Origin: LW23 sp041287705 | Lineage (GTDB): Bacteria > Verrucomicrobiota > Verrucomicrobiia > Methylacidiphilales > UBA1321 | Direction: 5' to 3' | DNA length: 24,768 nt | Assembly: GCA_041287705.1 (NCBI GenBank) | Contig: JBGGNE010000293.1 | Coordinates: forward strand, 1-24,768 | Shown: in pieces, positions 17,101 to 23,850 of the stretch | Layout: every line of letters starts with the position of its first letter | Numbering within the stretch: position 1 is the stretch's first letter | Position numbers and translations under genes: made by a program | Notes under the pieces: model-generated | Database searches by the model: none | The model's input: the letters and a program-made list of their open reading frames with translations, nothing else | What the model was told of the DNA's origin: nothing

Positions 17101-20100
17101 GACATTACGATCACGAATATCGGAACGAGTATTGCGTTCGATTCGATTGTACAGGATCTTATCAACCCTGCTTTCTATGATCCCACAAGCATTTTAATCA
17201 CCTATAATGTTGCCGAATGGGCAACCCCGGTAGTAAATACCACCACCGGGCAGATAACCATGACCCATATAGGCGCGGGCGGGCTTGGCATTGGTGCGTC
17301 GGTCGGTTTCAGCATCAGTGCCAGACTGAGAGACACCATTGCTCCGGGTACTGTCGTCGGTAACACCGCCACGGCCACCACAACCACCCTGCCGGGTGTT
17401 GTGACCGGCGAGCGTACAGAACCGCCGGTCTCCGCTACGGCAAATCTGACGGTCCCCAGCACGCTTCTGTTCAACAAGACGCTCATTACCACCAGCGTCG
17501 ACGGCGATACCAGTCTCAATGTACTTGTTGGTGAAATCGCCACGTTCGGCCTTACCACGACCCTGCAGCAGGGCGTCACCAGCGGTATTAACGGTGTCAG
17601 CTCCGGCGTCATCATCCATGACCAACTGCCCACGGGTATGGCGTATGTTTCCACATCGTCAACCTTTGTTGCAGCTGCCGGAGTCAGCGCGGTTGGTTTC
17701 GTGAGCGGTATTACCTACACCAACGGCAGCCTGATCAACACGGCTGATCTGAGTTATAATTCTGGTACTGGTCAACTGACATACCGGTTCCTTTCTGTTA
17801 CCATACCTCCTACCACGTCGTCCGGCACAGGCAGTTTCACCATCCAGTACCAGTCCGTGGTTCAGAACGTTGCCACAAATCAGCAAGGGACAGCGCTGCT
17901 TAATACGGCCTATGTGGAGGCGGACAGGAACGCTGATGGGGATACTGGTGACGGAGTAACGCCCGTTGATGACACCGACGAGCGCAGCGCTGACAAGACA
18001 GTCACGCTGACTGTGGTAGAGCCCCAGCTCACGATCACCAAATCCCACACGCCCGTGGGCGCTCAGGATGCCGGCAATGTCATCAGTTACACCATCGTCG
18101 TAGGCAACACCAGCGGCCAGACGGCGTACGAAGTCATTCTGCGCGACGTGATGGACGACTTCTTCATCAGCAGCGACACGGGTGTCTTTACAATTACGGG
18201 CGCGACTGCGGCCGGCCCCAGTACCACTCTTATAGGCACTCCCAGTGACTTCTTTGAATCGACCTTTGATGTCGGTTTAGGACGTTGGGTATTGCAGACT
18301 AAAGCCGGCGCGCCCGCCATTCAGATTGGCTCCGGCGGCAGCGTTACCATTACCTACACGGTAACACTCCCTGCCCGCACCACGCCTAACCAGATCATCG
18401 ACAACCGTGTCACGGCCTACTGGAGCTCCCTGCCCGGCCAACTCGACGGCGATGACAGCCCGGGTGTTGTGCCCGGTAACAATGAGCGCAACGGCTTTAG
18501 CTACGTCGGCATCAACGCCCCGCTTTCTCCCGGAGATCCTCAGACGCAGACGACTCCGCTGAACAACTACGCGGTTGCCGCGCTGGATACCTTTACGACT
18601 CGCGGCCAGCTTGGCGTAGTGAAGTCTCTGGTGGATACGAGCCAGACCAACAATGGCGCCAACGGTGTCGCTGGTGATGCACCCGCGGAACCCGCCGCGC
18701 CCAATACCCGCGTGGTGATTGGGGAGACGGCCCGTTTCGACCTGACAACAACGTTGCAGGAAGGCCGTACCAGCCTGGTTACCGTTGGGGACACGCTTCC
18801 CTCATCCGGCGGCGTGCTGCAGCTCAGCTATCTGCCCGGCGTCCCCGTCGAATTCATCTCGACTGGTGCCACCGCGGTCGGTTCTGTCTCAGGTATTACC
18901 TACTCCAACGGTTCTCTGATCGATAGCCGCGATATTGCCTGGAACCCGTCCACTGGTTCGCTCCAGTTCAATTTCGCCTCGGTCACCATCCCGCCGTCCG
19001 GAACCAATGGGGCGGGCTCGTTCGTCCTGCGTTACACCACACTGGTAATGAACGTCGTTCCCAATCAGGCCGCAACCAGCCTGACCAATTCCTCGTACGT
19101 CCGCGCCGACGAGAATAACGACGGCGACAACGTGGATGGCGGCGATCTGGTAGTTGGCAACTCTGTCACCCTGAACATAGTTGAGCCCACCGTCACCATC
19201 GGCCTGACCGTGGACGACAATACGCCCAACCTCGGCCAGACCCTCACCTACACGCTGACCCTGACTGGTGCTACAGGCGCCAATGCTTCCACCGCGTATG
19301 ATGTTCTGCTGAGCGGTCTGCTGCCTGCCGGCATTACGTTCGGTTCCATCGGATCGGTGAGCACAACTGGATCGGTAAACACCGACACGACAGCAAGTTA
19401 CATCGCCGGCACCGGTCTTGTCGGCCAGTGGGATATTGGTAAGGGCGGCGTGGTCACGATCACCTTCACGGGCACCGTCTCCACCAACCCGACTTATATC
19501 GGCGGCACCTACGGCGGCGGAGATGACACCCTGACCCTGAATGTCGGCACCACATGGACTTCTATCGACGGCACGACCGGCACCCCTGGTGCACCGGGCG
19601 ATCCCGACGGCGAACGCACCGGCGCGGACGGCGTTGGCGGTACGCTGAATGACTATGCGGCGACCAGCAACGTTCCTGTTACCATCATCGGCGCGGATCT
19701 CTCCATCACCAAGGACGACGGTATCCTTATCGCCGTTCCGGGCGATACGCTGGCCTACACTCTCGTTGTCCGCAACATTGGCACGGAGACGGCAACCGGC
19801 GTTGTGCTGAACGATACGCTGCCGCTGAATGCAGGCACGCTCAACAGTATCTCTTACATCAAGTACAACTCGGGTGGCAGTGTCATCGGCTCCGGCTCTG
19901 TCACTCTGGGTGGCAACATCACCTTCGTGCCTGAGTCCGGCGGCACTCCCGCACACTTCACGATCGATACGGCAAGCCTCGCCGAAATGAGCAGCCTGCT
20001 GGCGGGTGAACGCATCGAGTTCGTAGTGAATGTGACCGTGGATTCTGTTGTAGATACCGGCGTCGAATCCCTCACCAACGTCGCCACTGTTACGTTCAAT

Positions 20101-22401
20101 GAGATTGCTCTGGACGTGACCAACGGCACGGCGCATCCCGCCATCCCCCCCAGCCCGGGCATCCCCGGTGTTCCCGCCTATACGGAGCCGAACAACAACA
20201 CGGCCTCGGACACGGACACGCTGACAGCCACGCCCGACCTCCGGATCGTAAAGACGGCCTCCACCGCCACGGTGAACGCCACCGATCTGTTCAGCTATAC
20301 GATCACGATTACCAACGTGGGTAACCAGGATCTGGGTCTGAACAATGGCGTCGCCTACCTCATGTCCGATGACCTGTCGGAAGTCCTGGCCGTAGCCAAC
20401 TTCCTCAGCAGCTCGCAGCCCGTGTTCGGCATCTCTGGAAGCGTTTACACCTTCTCGCTGAATCAACTGGCAGGCAGCGGCGGTACGCAGACCATCACGC
20501 TTAACTTCCAGGCCAAGAATCCGCTGCCGCCCGGCATCTTCGACTTCACGAACTTTGTCAGCGTGCCCACGTCGTTCTTCACTACGACGCTGACGCCGCC
20601 CGACAAGGATCCGACGCCGCTCACCACTCAGCCGAACCCCGGCGACCCAGGCTACTATCCGGACGGCAACGACCACAGCGTCACCATCACGCTGCCCACC
20701 GTGCCAGACATGGTGATCACCAAGACGGTCGATACGTCACTTATTGAGCTGAACACAGTCTTCACCTACACGCTCAAGGTCCAGAACATTGGTTTACGCT
20801 CCGTCACCAACGTAACAATCGTGGATACGCTGCCGGATTATCTGGTGGTAGTGGATACGGATGGTGGTGTCTACGATCCCACAACCCGGACGATCACGTG
20901 GTTCCTGCCCGGCACATTCCTTGGCGCAGCGCAGCAGACCAACCTGTTCCACGTGAAAGTTTACATCCCCAGCGGCTCCACGGCCTCGGGCACGCTGACC
21001 AACACAGCCACAGTAACTGACGACGGAAGCAATGGTCCGGACATCAATCCGTTAAACAACACTTCCTCCGTCATTACCCCTGTCCACGGCGCCGATATCC
21101 GCGTCACCAAGGACGATGGCGAAACGGTAGTAGTGCCCGGCCAGTCTCTCACCTATACCATGGTGGTGACCAACTTCGGCACTGATACCGCCAAGACCGT
21201 TCTGCTGAAGGACGTACTGCCGGATCATCTGACACTGGGCGTTATCCTGGTCAACGGTGTACCCGTCACCCCGACGCTGACTACCGATGGCTTCACTATC
21301 CCGCTGGGCGACATCCTCTCCGGCTCCAGCGTTACCATTAAAGTAACCGCTCTGCTTGACAGTGTTGTCTCTGCCGGCTTCGAGTCGATGACCAACTGGG
21401 TCTACGTCACCCACAGCATCACCGACCGCACGCCAGAAAACAACATGGCGTTCGACACCGATATTGTCGAGGCGCTGCCCGGCCTGGAAGTGACCAAGGT
21501 CGCCTCCGTTCCCGTGGTTGGCCCGAACGATCTGATCACCTACACCATTACGGTGAAGAATCCCGGTAATCAGGACGCATCCGACACCATTCTGATCGAC
21601 GATCTGGACGAACGCATCGTCAACTTCCTCTCAGCAACGCTGGGTGGTACATTTGACGGCAATGTCATAAGCTGGACCCTCGGCACCATCAAGGGTGGCG
21701 GCGGATTCGTCGAGATTACGGTGAACGTGCAGGTAAAGGGTACCTACCCCAGCATCGGCCAGCTCGTGAACACCGCTACGGCTTCCTTCGACGAGGATCT
21801 GAGCGGCAAGGATCCGACCCCAGATAACAACTCGGCCACCGCAACGCTGACGCTTTTGTCGCCCGTACAATTCACGTACGACAGCTTCACGAACTTCGCC
21901 ACATGGCGCCCATTTGGTCGGGACGATGCAGATCCGTTTGCCTATAACTACGACAACATGCCGTATCGTCTGCCCATGCTGACGGTTACGCCAATGTATA
22001 GTGGTACTGCGGATCCCGGCTCCACTCTCGTGGTGGAAATCTACAACGCCCTGGGTGTCAAGGTCGGCACGCAGAACGTACTGGTCGATGCCGGCGGCAA
22101 CTGGATGACCTCCTTCCCCAGCACAATCCTCTACGATTACCCGCAGACCGTCATCATCACAGAGCAGCCCGCCGCGGTTCAGGATCCTACGCAGTCCGGC
22201 TTCAACCTGCGCACTTACTTCTCACCGGCCATCAATTCCTCGCACTTCTTCAACCAGCAGCCCGACGTGAACAAAGTCATGTCGCAGATGCCTGGCCAGG
22301 TGCTGGAAAACCTCTACGAAGGCGCAAAGACTCCCATCCGTCTCAGCGGCGAGAAGTACCGCTACGAGTTCATCACCGCGCAGGGCACTCCCTCCAGCTA
22401 A
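11149..22401 (+). CDS. Giant modular surface protein (3750 residues) with Ig-like DUF11/isopeptide-type repeats
   Basis: The N-terminus (ATG at 11149) has no classical signal peptide. Instead it has a basic start and SLLMETLEDRILFDA at about residues 22-36, the LEPR-XLL-like motif found near the N-terminus of giant extracellular proteins in Planctomycetota and Verrucomicrobiota. Residues about 37-680 hold three or four divergent beta-sandwich modules and an Asp/Asn-rich patch (DGDNGNGVDLDP, DLNNNGIQEPGE) likely to bind Ca2+. Residues 682-2847 carry six A-B module pairs, 2848-3570 five DUF11-type modules opening with (I/V)TK, and about 3573-3750 a distinct C-terminal domain. I saw no cysteine, so stability would come from Ca2+ or Lys-Asn isopeptide bonds, as in Gram-positive pilin-like families. 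A role in adhesion, surface layer or matrix is inference. No Shine-Dalgarno is visible; TAAAAT (11122-11127) is a weak -10 candidate. An intrinsic terminator follows. Confidence 0.9.
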   Translation: MAWSFASLLSSRRKDLLALPRRSLLMETLEDRILFDAVPQVKVDMAPGGPADNTIDPVGQPMINENFNFSVRFQNTGSQTGYAPFIDLKVAKGLDLTAAPTYLGTALTQVAHFENTGAVAQNFTHPYLTSPGNVITLNPGEEFYVWDLPFGSYVPGQQPLDVMFTGRTDKVGEGAVVGSSYLLNARGGFRYGLTPTDDAPADPAIISSGGNSGQGTVIPRVWEVGKDLLIHEDETATGSNFEVPWELSVDVATGETVANVQLVDQLPNNLMFIPTIGKVQISINGGAFTTLNSAQWTFRDAHNGTLSTADDTEPGGTFTVNLGAITGQAGMDVRVRYVTFVPEFEHDDGDASGSSQSGSTYDGDNGNGVDLDPILDPITGASDISRNGVNGTGFYDLNNNGIQEPGENTVTDSVATPFLTPNTDTLQDQSLVVQKSVTGNTESSNDGATPNFVPGDSLTYHMDFQVSDYFQFNNLYMVDKMGDGQVFDAARPVTLTWTEAGVTYTATLNVGALVTSVASFGNSNGVVQTQYFAGSTLLFTTYYNSSQANEGFNVSSIDPYLSYLTTQGVANTTFTGGQTVFVFNMSNIMAQAAGAAGSPGGAGSLFGGYSENRAVNRGATTGSLSYGATVLKNYVGVTTLDSSIDIGDTVTNGVNIYGNVIELTNTQSLVGDDSGTSLVIAPPQLQKSIYAINGVNPPAVTTLGAGDTITYRLDVTLPVSDIERLSITDFIPLPKFLVTELLPANFTVVKLSAWTGVPPAAGHLVVVLPDAIFDALNNNAGADGLATGLFPNFVFDAATNSFRVDLGSFDLPIGATSNLTVSIFFTVTTQSTPMADDLKLTNQLVATYDNTGATNVVDASIIQITIREPKVDIYKGVVASTQGGSPPFTSGTSTGDFADVSGNGMVYSGAQAYLSAGLAGVIGAANLTTGTLPDAGDVVRFAVIAQNTGHNSAYRVQLQDKIENSYDNTFANVGAFISGTNFKVYNGAGVLLNLGTDYTVTWDNGTKIFVVELTPAYALQAGKVGTTDVTNGLNSMVVTYDLTVAVGAQSRSTTTNTAKLTAYYSTPGAPTGDNFVPVPKTDTANVLIRPPQLALVLNSTSVTETGNNGTTQATIGETANYTLTLTVPEGSTISAVLNDLLQSGLLITDFTGVSVSGGVAFTNFGGSTVNVLNYLNTNFTGATNFSLDLGDITNANTDNATAETFTITYNAVIQNVVGNQAGTNLDNDATLNYKYTDVNSNASPAPTQQNAPQLTADATDVSVVEPALVLVKEVGTANSGGNPTGTYFDADTALPDVFDPADVLFYRFTISNVSGPTGFNINLTDVLPISFFTAGGFTLFSATSTPGVTGFTGLGDFNITGANLTTTNANISVGAGGTITLVIKATLRPDISPNTIVSNTGNLKWTSLTGATAPILAGNATTQERTGADGTGGALNDYSVDESAIVRITAPKVDLQWKNGTLTADDTTVTTSTGGDVVIGEHATMDVVVNVPEGVTNGAVVTVTLPPGFVYDAASAQLLVDAFTADQLTAANAIGAGAVQMFFVSAVGNTVTFTLGDITVPTTGSPTSKAFVIRLSGTTTNIVGNQDGTALNSSVVLNYNNSIGTAQPTVNDTVSGNNPNMIVREPVLTLTKTASTISALPDGGDKVTYTLVLNNTSTQMAYDVKLVDQLVALLGADTLANMNGSINVTTLTGSGTTATNADFQFTSSAGSYLLSIISSNVDIAAGGSVTLQFTAIISSSVNPATTIGNTADIRWSSLPGGLNGDDAGIISERTGSTFPAGGPATGLNDYGATSSVNITTAGLSVLKAVTGTSESSTTGSNVTIGEIVTYTLTITLPDGITPDLIIQDQIPAGLQYVVGSANVVSGTFNGTLGTMVVNGGPFGNGTDIIFDFSSITVTSAEGVANNVFTITFQALVLDVPGNSGLTPPGQTTLNNTITYNDGKGGTQGTPSAPVPVVVVEPKLDITKTITTPGGTGDAQNTISYDITITNIGTSIAFDSIVQDLINPAFYDPTSILITYNVAEWATPVVNTTTGQITMTHIGAGGLGIGASVGFSISARLRDTIAPGTVVGNTATATTTTLPGVVTGERTEPPVSATANLTVPSTLLFNKTLITTSVDGDTSLNVLVGEIATFGLTTTLQQGVTSGINGVSSGVIIHDQLPTGMAYVSTSSTFVAAAGVSAVGFVSGITYTNGSLINTADLSYNSGTGQLTYRFLSVTIPPTTSSGTGSFTIQYQSVVQNVATNQQGTALLNTAYVEADRNADGDTGDGVTPVDDTDERSADKTVTLTVVEPQLTITKSHTPVGAQDAGNVISYTIVVGNTSGQTAYEVILRDVMDDFFISSDTGVFTITGATAAGPSTTLIGTPSDFFESTFDVGLGRWVLQTKAGAPAIQIGSGGSVTITYTVTLPARTTPNQIIDNRVTAYWSSLPGQLDGDDSPGVVPGNNERNGFSYVGINAPLSPGDPQTQTTPLNNYAVAALDTFTTRGQLGVVKSLVDTSQTNNGANGVAGDAPAEPAAPNTRVVIGETARFDLTTTLQEGRTSLVTVGDTLPSSGGVLQLSYLPGVPVEFISTGATAVGSVSGITYSNGSLIDSRDIAWNPSTGSLQFNFASVTIPPSGTNGAGSFVLRYTTLVMNVVPNQAATSLTNSSYVRADENNDGDNVDGGDLVVGNSVTLNIVEPTVTIGLTVDDNTPNLGQTLTYTLTLTGATGANASTAYDVLLSGLLPAGITFGSIGSVSTTGSVNTDTTASYIAGTGLVGQWDIGKGGVVTITFTGTVSTNPTYIGGTYGGGDDTLTLNVGTTWTSIDGTTGTPGAPGDPDGERTGADGVGGTLNDYAATSNVPVTIIGADLSITKDDGILIAVPGDTLAYTLVVRNIGTETATGVVLNDTLPLNAGTLNSISYIKYNSGGSVIGSGSVTLGGNITFVPESGGTPAHFTIDTASLAEMSSLLAGERIEFVVNVTVDSVVDTGVESLTNVATVTFNEIALDVTNGTAHPAIPPSPGIPGVPAYTEPNNNTASDTDTLTATPDLRIVKTASTATVNATDLFSYTITITNVGNQDLGLNNGVAYLMSDDLSEVLAVANFLSSSQPVFGISGSVYTFSLNQLAGSGGTQTITLNFQAKNPLPPGIFDFTNFVSVPTSFFTTTLTPPDKDPTPLTTQPNPGDPGYYPDGNDHSVTITLPTVPDMVITKTVDTSLIELNTVFTYTLKVQNIGLRSVTNVTIVDTLPDYLVVVDTDGGVYDPTTRTITWFLPGTFLGAAQQTNLFHVKVYIPSGSTASGTLTNTATVTDDGSNGPDINPLNNTSSVITPVHGADIRVTKDDGETVVVPGQSLTYTMVVTNFGTDTAKTVLLKDVLPDHLTLGVILVNGVPVTPTLTTDGFTIPLGDILSGSSVTIKVTALLDSVVSAGFESMTNWVYVTHSITDRTPENNMAFDTDIVEALPGLEVTKVASVPVVGPNDLITYTITVKNPGNQDASDTILIDDLDERIVNFLSATLGGTFDGNVISWTLGTIKGGGGFVEITVNVQVKGTYPSIGQLVNTATASFDEDLSGKDPTPDNNSATATLTLLSPVQFTYDSFTNFATWRPFGRDDADPFAYNYDNMPYRLPMLTVTPMYSGTADPGSTLVVEIYNALGVKVGTQNVLVDAGGNWMTSFPSTILYDYPQTVIITEQPAAVQDPTQSGFNLRTYFSPAINSSHFFNQQPDVNKVMSQMPGQVLENLYEGAKTPIRLSGEKYRYEFITAQGTPSS
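13192..19689 (+). repeat. Six tandem A-B super-repeats inside the giant surface protein
   Basis: Two module types alternate. A-modules begin near 13192, 14416, 15496, 16549, 17455 and 18601, and most carry (V/T)IGE followed by TLTVPEG-like text and end with a 'N..G..L.N...L.Y' pattern. B-modules begin at 13750, 14941, 16021, 17026, 18019 and 19183, and every one opens with Glu-Pro (for example EPVLTLTK, EPKLDITK, EPQLTITK). Most B-modules end near ERTG.DG.GG.LNDY (clearest near 15418 and 19612). The period is about 0.9-1.2 kb, roughly 300-400 residues. Copies have diverged at the DNA level, so they are old, apart from the A4/A5 pair. Confidence 0.8.
19690..21855 (+). repeat. Five DUF11-type repeats in the C-terminal part of the giant protein
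   Basis: Modules start near 19690 (ADLSITKDDG), 20230 (PDLRIVKTAS), 20701 (PDMVITKTVD), 21088 (ADIRVTKDDG) and 21475 (PGLEVTKVAS). Each continues with the family's Y(T)..V.N.G....V.L.D.LP pattern. The period is about 390-540 nt, shorter than the A-B units before them. The first and fourth modules share TKDDG and a VPG(D/Q)(T/S)L(A/T)YT segment, suggesting a duplicated block of two or three modules. Confidence 0.75.
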
Positions 22402-22423
22402 CCTTCAGGCAACTTCTGCCAGC

Positions 22424-22463
22424 AAAAAGGCATCCGATCTTGTCGATCCGGATGCCTTTTTTT
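22424..22463 (+). terminator. Strong intrinsic terminator after the giant gene
   Basis: GGCATCCG (22429-22436) pairs with CGGATGCC (22449-22456), and ATC/GAT can extend the stem inward. Seven T residues follow (22457-22463) and five A residues precede the stem, so it could act in both directions. It lies 22 nt past the stop codon and separates the giant gene from the J-domain gene. Confidence 0.9.
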
Positions 22464-22468
22464 GTGAT

Positions 22469-22486
22469 TTAGGAGTCTCTGGAGAC
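22469..22486 (+). repeat. Upstream copy of the TAAGGAGTCTCCG motif
   Basis: 22469-22481 reads TTAGGAGTCTCTG, an 11/13 match to the perfect arms found after the next gene (23682 and 23761). The sequence also contains a compact palindrome GTCTC-TG-GAGAC (22475-22486). It lies just after the terminator and about 70 nt before the J-domain gene, so copies of the motif bracket that gene. Confidence 0.5.
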
Positions 22487-22534
22487 CCCTTTTGTAGCAA
22501 GCTCCTCAGATGATTCAGGCTCGCGTTTTGCGCT

Positions 22535-22543
22535 GGAGGGGAG
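22535..22543 (+). promoter_or_regulatory. Ribosome binding site supporting a TTG start
   Basis: GGAGGGGAG lies 7 nt before the TTG at 22551 and too far (25 nt or more) from the ATGs at 22569 and 22572. It therefore favours TTG as the true start of the J-domain protein. Confidence 0.55.
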
Positions 22544-22550
22544 CGGCAAG

Positions 22551-23684
22551 TTGTGGCAAAATCCCTGGATGATGGTGCAAAAGCGTTCCACAACGAAAAA
22601 GCCGGGAGTTAAAAAGGTAAAAAGTGCTCCCAATAAATGCCGTGCAATAATTCTGCTCGATGCCGGTCCGATATTGCGGCAGGCGCGCCAGGACTATCTT
22701 GTTGCAAAAGGCAGGCTGGAGGCAGCACAGGCGGTGCTGCGCAAGCTCAACGAAGTCGATATACCTGCTGCGCGGGCGTTCCTGAGCCGGCACCAGGGGG
22801 AGCTATTGACCCAGGCCCGGACCTTGCACGAGGAGATGGTGTCGCTGAGTCAGTTGGTACAGGAAGTAGAGCGATTTGCCATGCTTCGTGGAATCTCACT
22901 GAAAGCCGCCTATAAGCGAGTGATGTTGATCCGTGCCGGCACGCCTTCCCCGGCCGATTCAGTCGAGCCTGATCTCTTTGATAATCCTGCGGAGGAGCAC
23001 GAATCGGGCGGCTATGAAGAAGAGTCTGGCAGCGGAGATTTCTTTGACAGCCTTCCTGATGAAGCGCAGGAACACCTCCGTCAGCGCTTCAATGATATTG
23101 CCAGGGCCACCGAGGCGGCCACAGGGGTCAAACAACCAGATTTTGACGAGATGCGCGCAGGCGTGGCGAAGAAGCAGAAAGCCGAGTCGTCTGTTTCAAC
23201 CGAAGTGAAGGAATGTTACCGCGCAATTGTTCGCCTTCTCCATCCTGACTCCAACGATAAGTTTGGGGATCGGGAGAAGAATCTTTGGCATCAGGCCCAG
23301 GAAGCATATAAGAATAGGGATCTTGCCTCTCTTCAGCTCATACTTGCACGTTGCGAGGGACTGGACGAAGCGGATGAAGAAACCGGGTTGGAGCGAATCC
23401 AATCCATTAGCACGCTTCTCGATCTTGCGCGTCGCACGAAACGGCAGGCTCGCATGCTGGAGTACGAGGCAATCGAAGCTGAACAGGCACATCCCTACTG
23501 GAAGTTCACGGAACTGTCGGCAAAGAAGCAAAAAGGCCACCTGAATAAATGGTGCAGGGAAATCAAACAAAGCATGGCGGATGTGGAGTATGAGATACAA
23601 ATTCTTAAGAGTACCTTAGAACGCTGGAGTCGCCCCAAAGCAAAGCCAAGTAACCCACCACGTAAACGCGTACATTCCAGATAA
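22551..23684 (+). CDS. Coiled-coil protein with a J-domain-like HPD segment, function unknown
   Basis: This 377-residue soluble protein has no signal peptide or membrane segment. The start is basic (KRSTTKKPGVKKVK). Residues about 40-110 are helical and probably coiled coil. About 137-165 are acidic and Ser/Gly-rich, probably a linker. Residues about 216-268 contain YRAIVRLLHPDSNDKFGD and LWHQAQEAYKNRDLASLQLI, matching the J-domain helix II, HPD loop (231-233) and helix III, so it may stimulate a DnaK/Hsp70 partner. The C-terminal third is again helical, with a basic end. It is not DnaJ: there is no Gly/Phe region, zinc finger or substrate-binding domain. Such orphan J-like proteins occur across bacteria without assigned roles. 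The gene has its own ribosome binding site and follows a terminator, so it is likely transcribed alone. Confidence 0.75.
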   Translation: MWQNPWMMVQKRSTTKKPGVKKVKSAPNKCRAIILLDAGPILRQARQDYLVAKGRLEAAQAVLRKLNEVDIPAARAFLSRHQGELLTQARTLHEEMVSLSQLVQEVERFAMLRGISLKAAYKRVMLIRAGTPSPADSVEPDLFDNPAEEHESGGYEEESGSGDFFDSLPDEAQEHLRQRFNDIARATEAATGVKQPDFDEMRAGVAKKQKAESSVSTEVKECYRAIVRLLHPDSNDKFGDREKNLWHQAQEAYKNRDLASLQLILARCEGLDEADEETGLERIQSISTLLDLARRTKRQARMLEYEAIEAEQAHPYWKFTELSAKKQKGHLNKWCREIKQSMADVEYEIQILKSTLERWSRPKAKPSNPPRKRVHSR

Positions 23685-23773
23685 GGAGTCTCCGGAAAAT
23701 AACCTGCGCAACCTGAGCCGCCGCTTTTGAGCGAGAGACTAAATTCAATAGTTTATTTAGCGGAGACTCCTTA
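23682..23773. repeat. 92-bp segment bounded by perfect 13-bp inverted repeats
   Basis: TAAGGAGTCTCCG (23682-23694) and CGGAGACTCCTTA (23761-23773) are exact reverse complements separated by 66 nt. The left arm includes the TAA stop of the J-domain gene. Inside there is a further 6-bp pair, CTAAAT/ATTTAG (23739-23744 and 23755-23760), and an extra GAGACT (23735-23740) that could pair with the left arm instead. No clear target-site duplication flanks the segment and no T-run follows it. It could be a MITE-like element, a paired regulator site or a switching RNA hairpin. Confidence 0.7.
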
Positions 23774-23850
23774 GGCTGGTTAGTATTTCATTTTCCGTGT
23801 TACAGTCGCCTCCATGGCGTCGATAGCGATAGTAAAGGACATCTTTCCTC

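Noticed and set aside
18889..20676. 595-codon open frame on the minus strand inside the giant gene
   Set aside because: It is antisense to a clear repeat protein. Its low-complexity, Arg/Gly/Val-rich translation follows from the codon bias of Thr/Val/Asn-rich DNA and shows no domain.
13192..21855. Repeated DNA considered as a CRISPR array or satellite
   Set aside because: The repeats are long, in frame, diverged at DNA level and conserved as protein motifs. There are no short identical repeats with unique spacers.
22569..22574. ATG-ATG as the start of the J-domain protein
   Set aside because: The only good Shine-Dalgarno (22535-22543) is correctly placed for the TTG at 22551 and too far from these ATGs.
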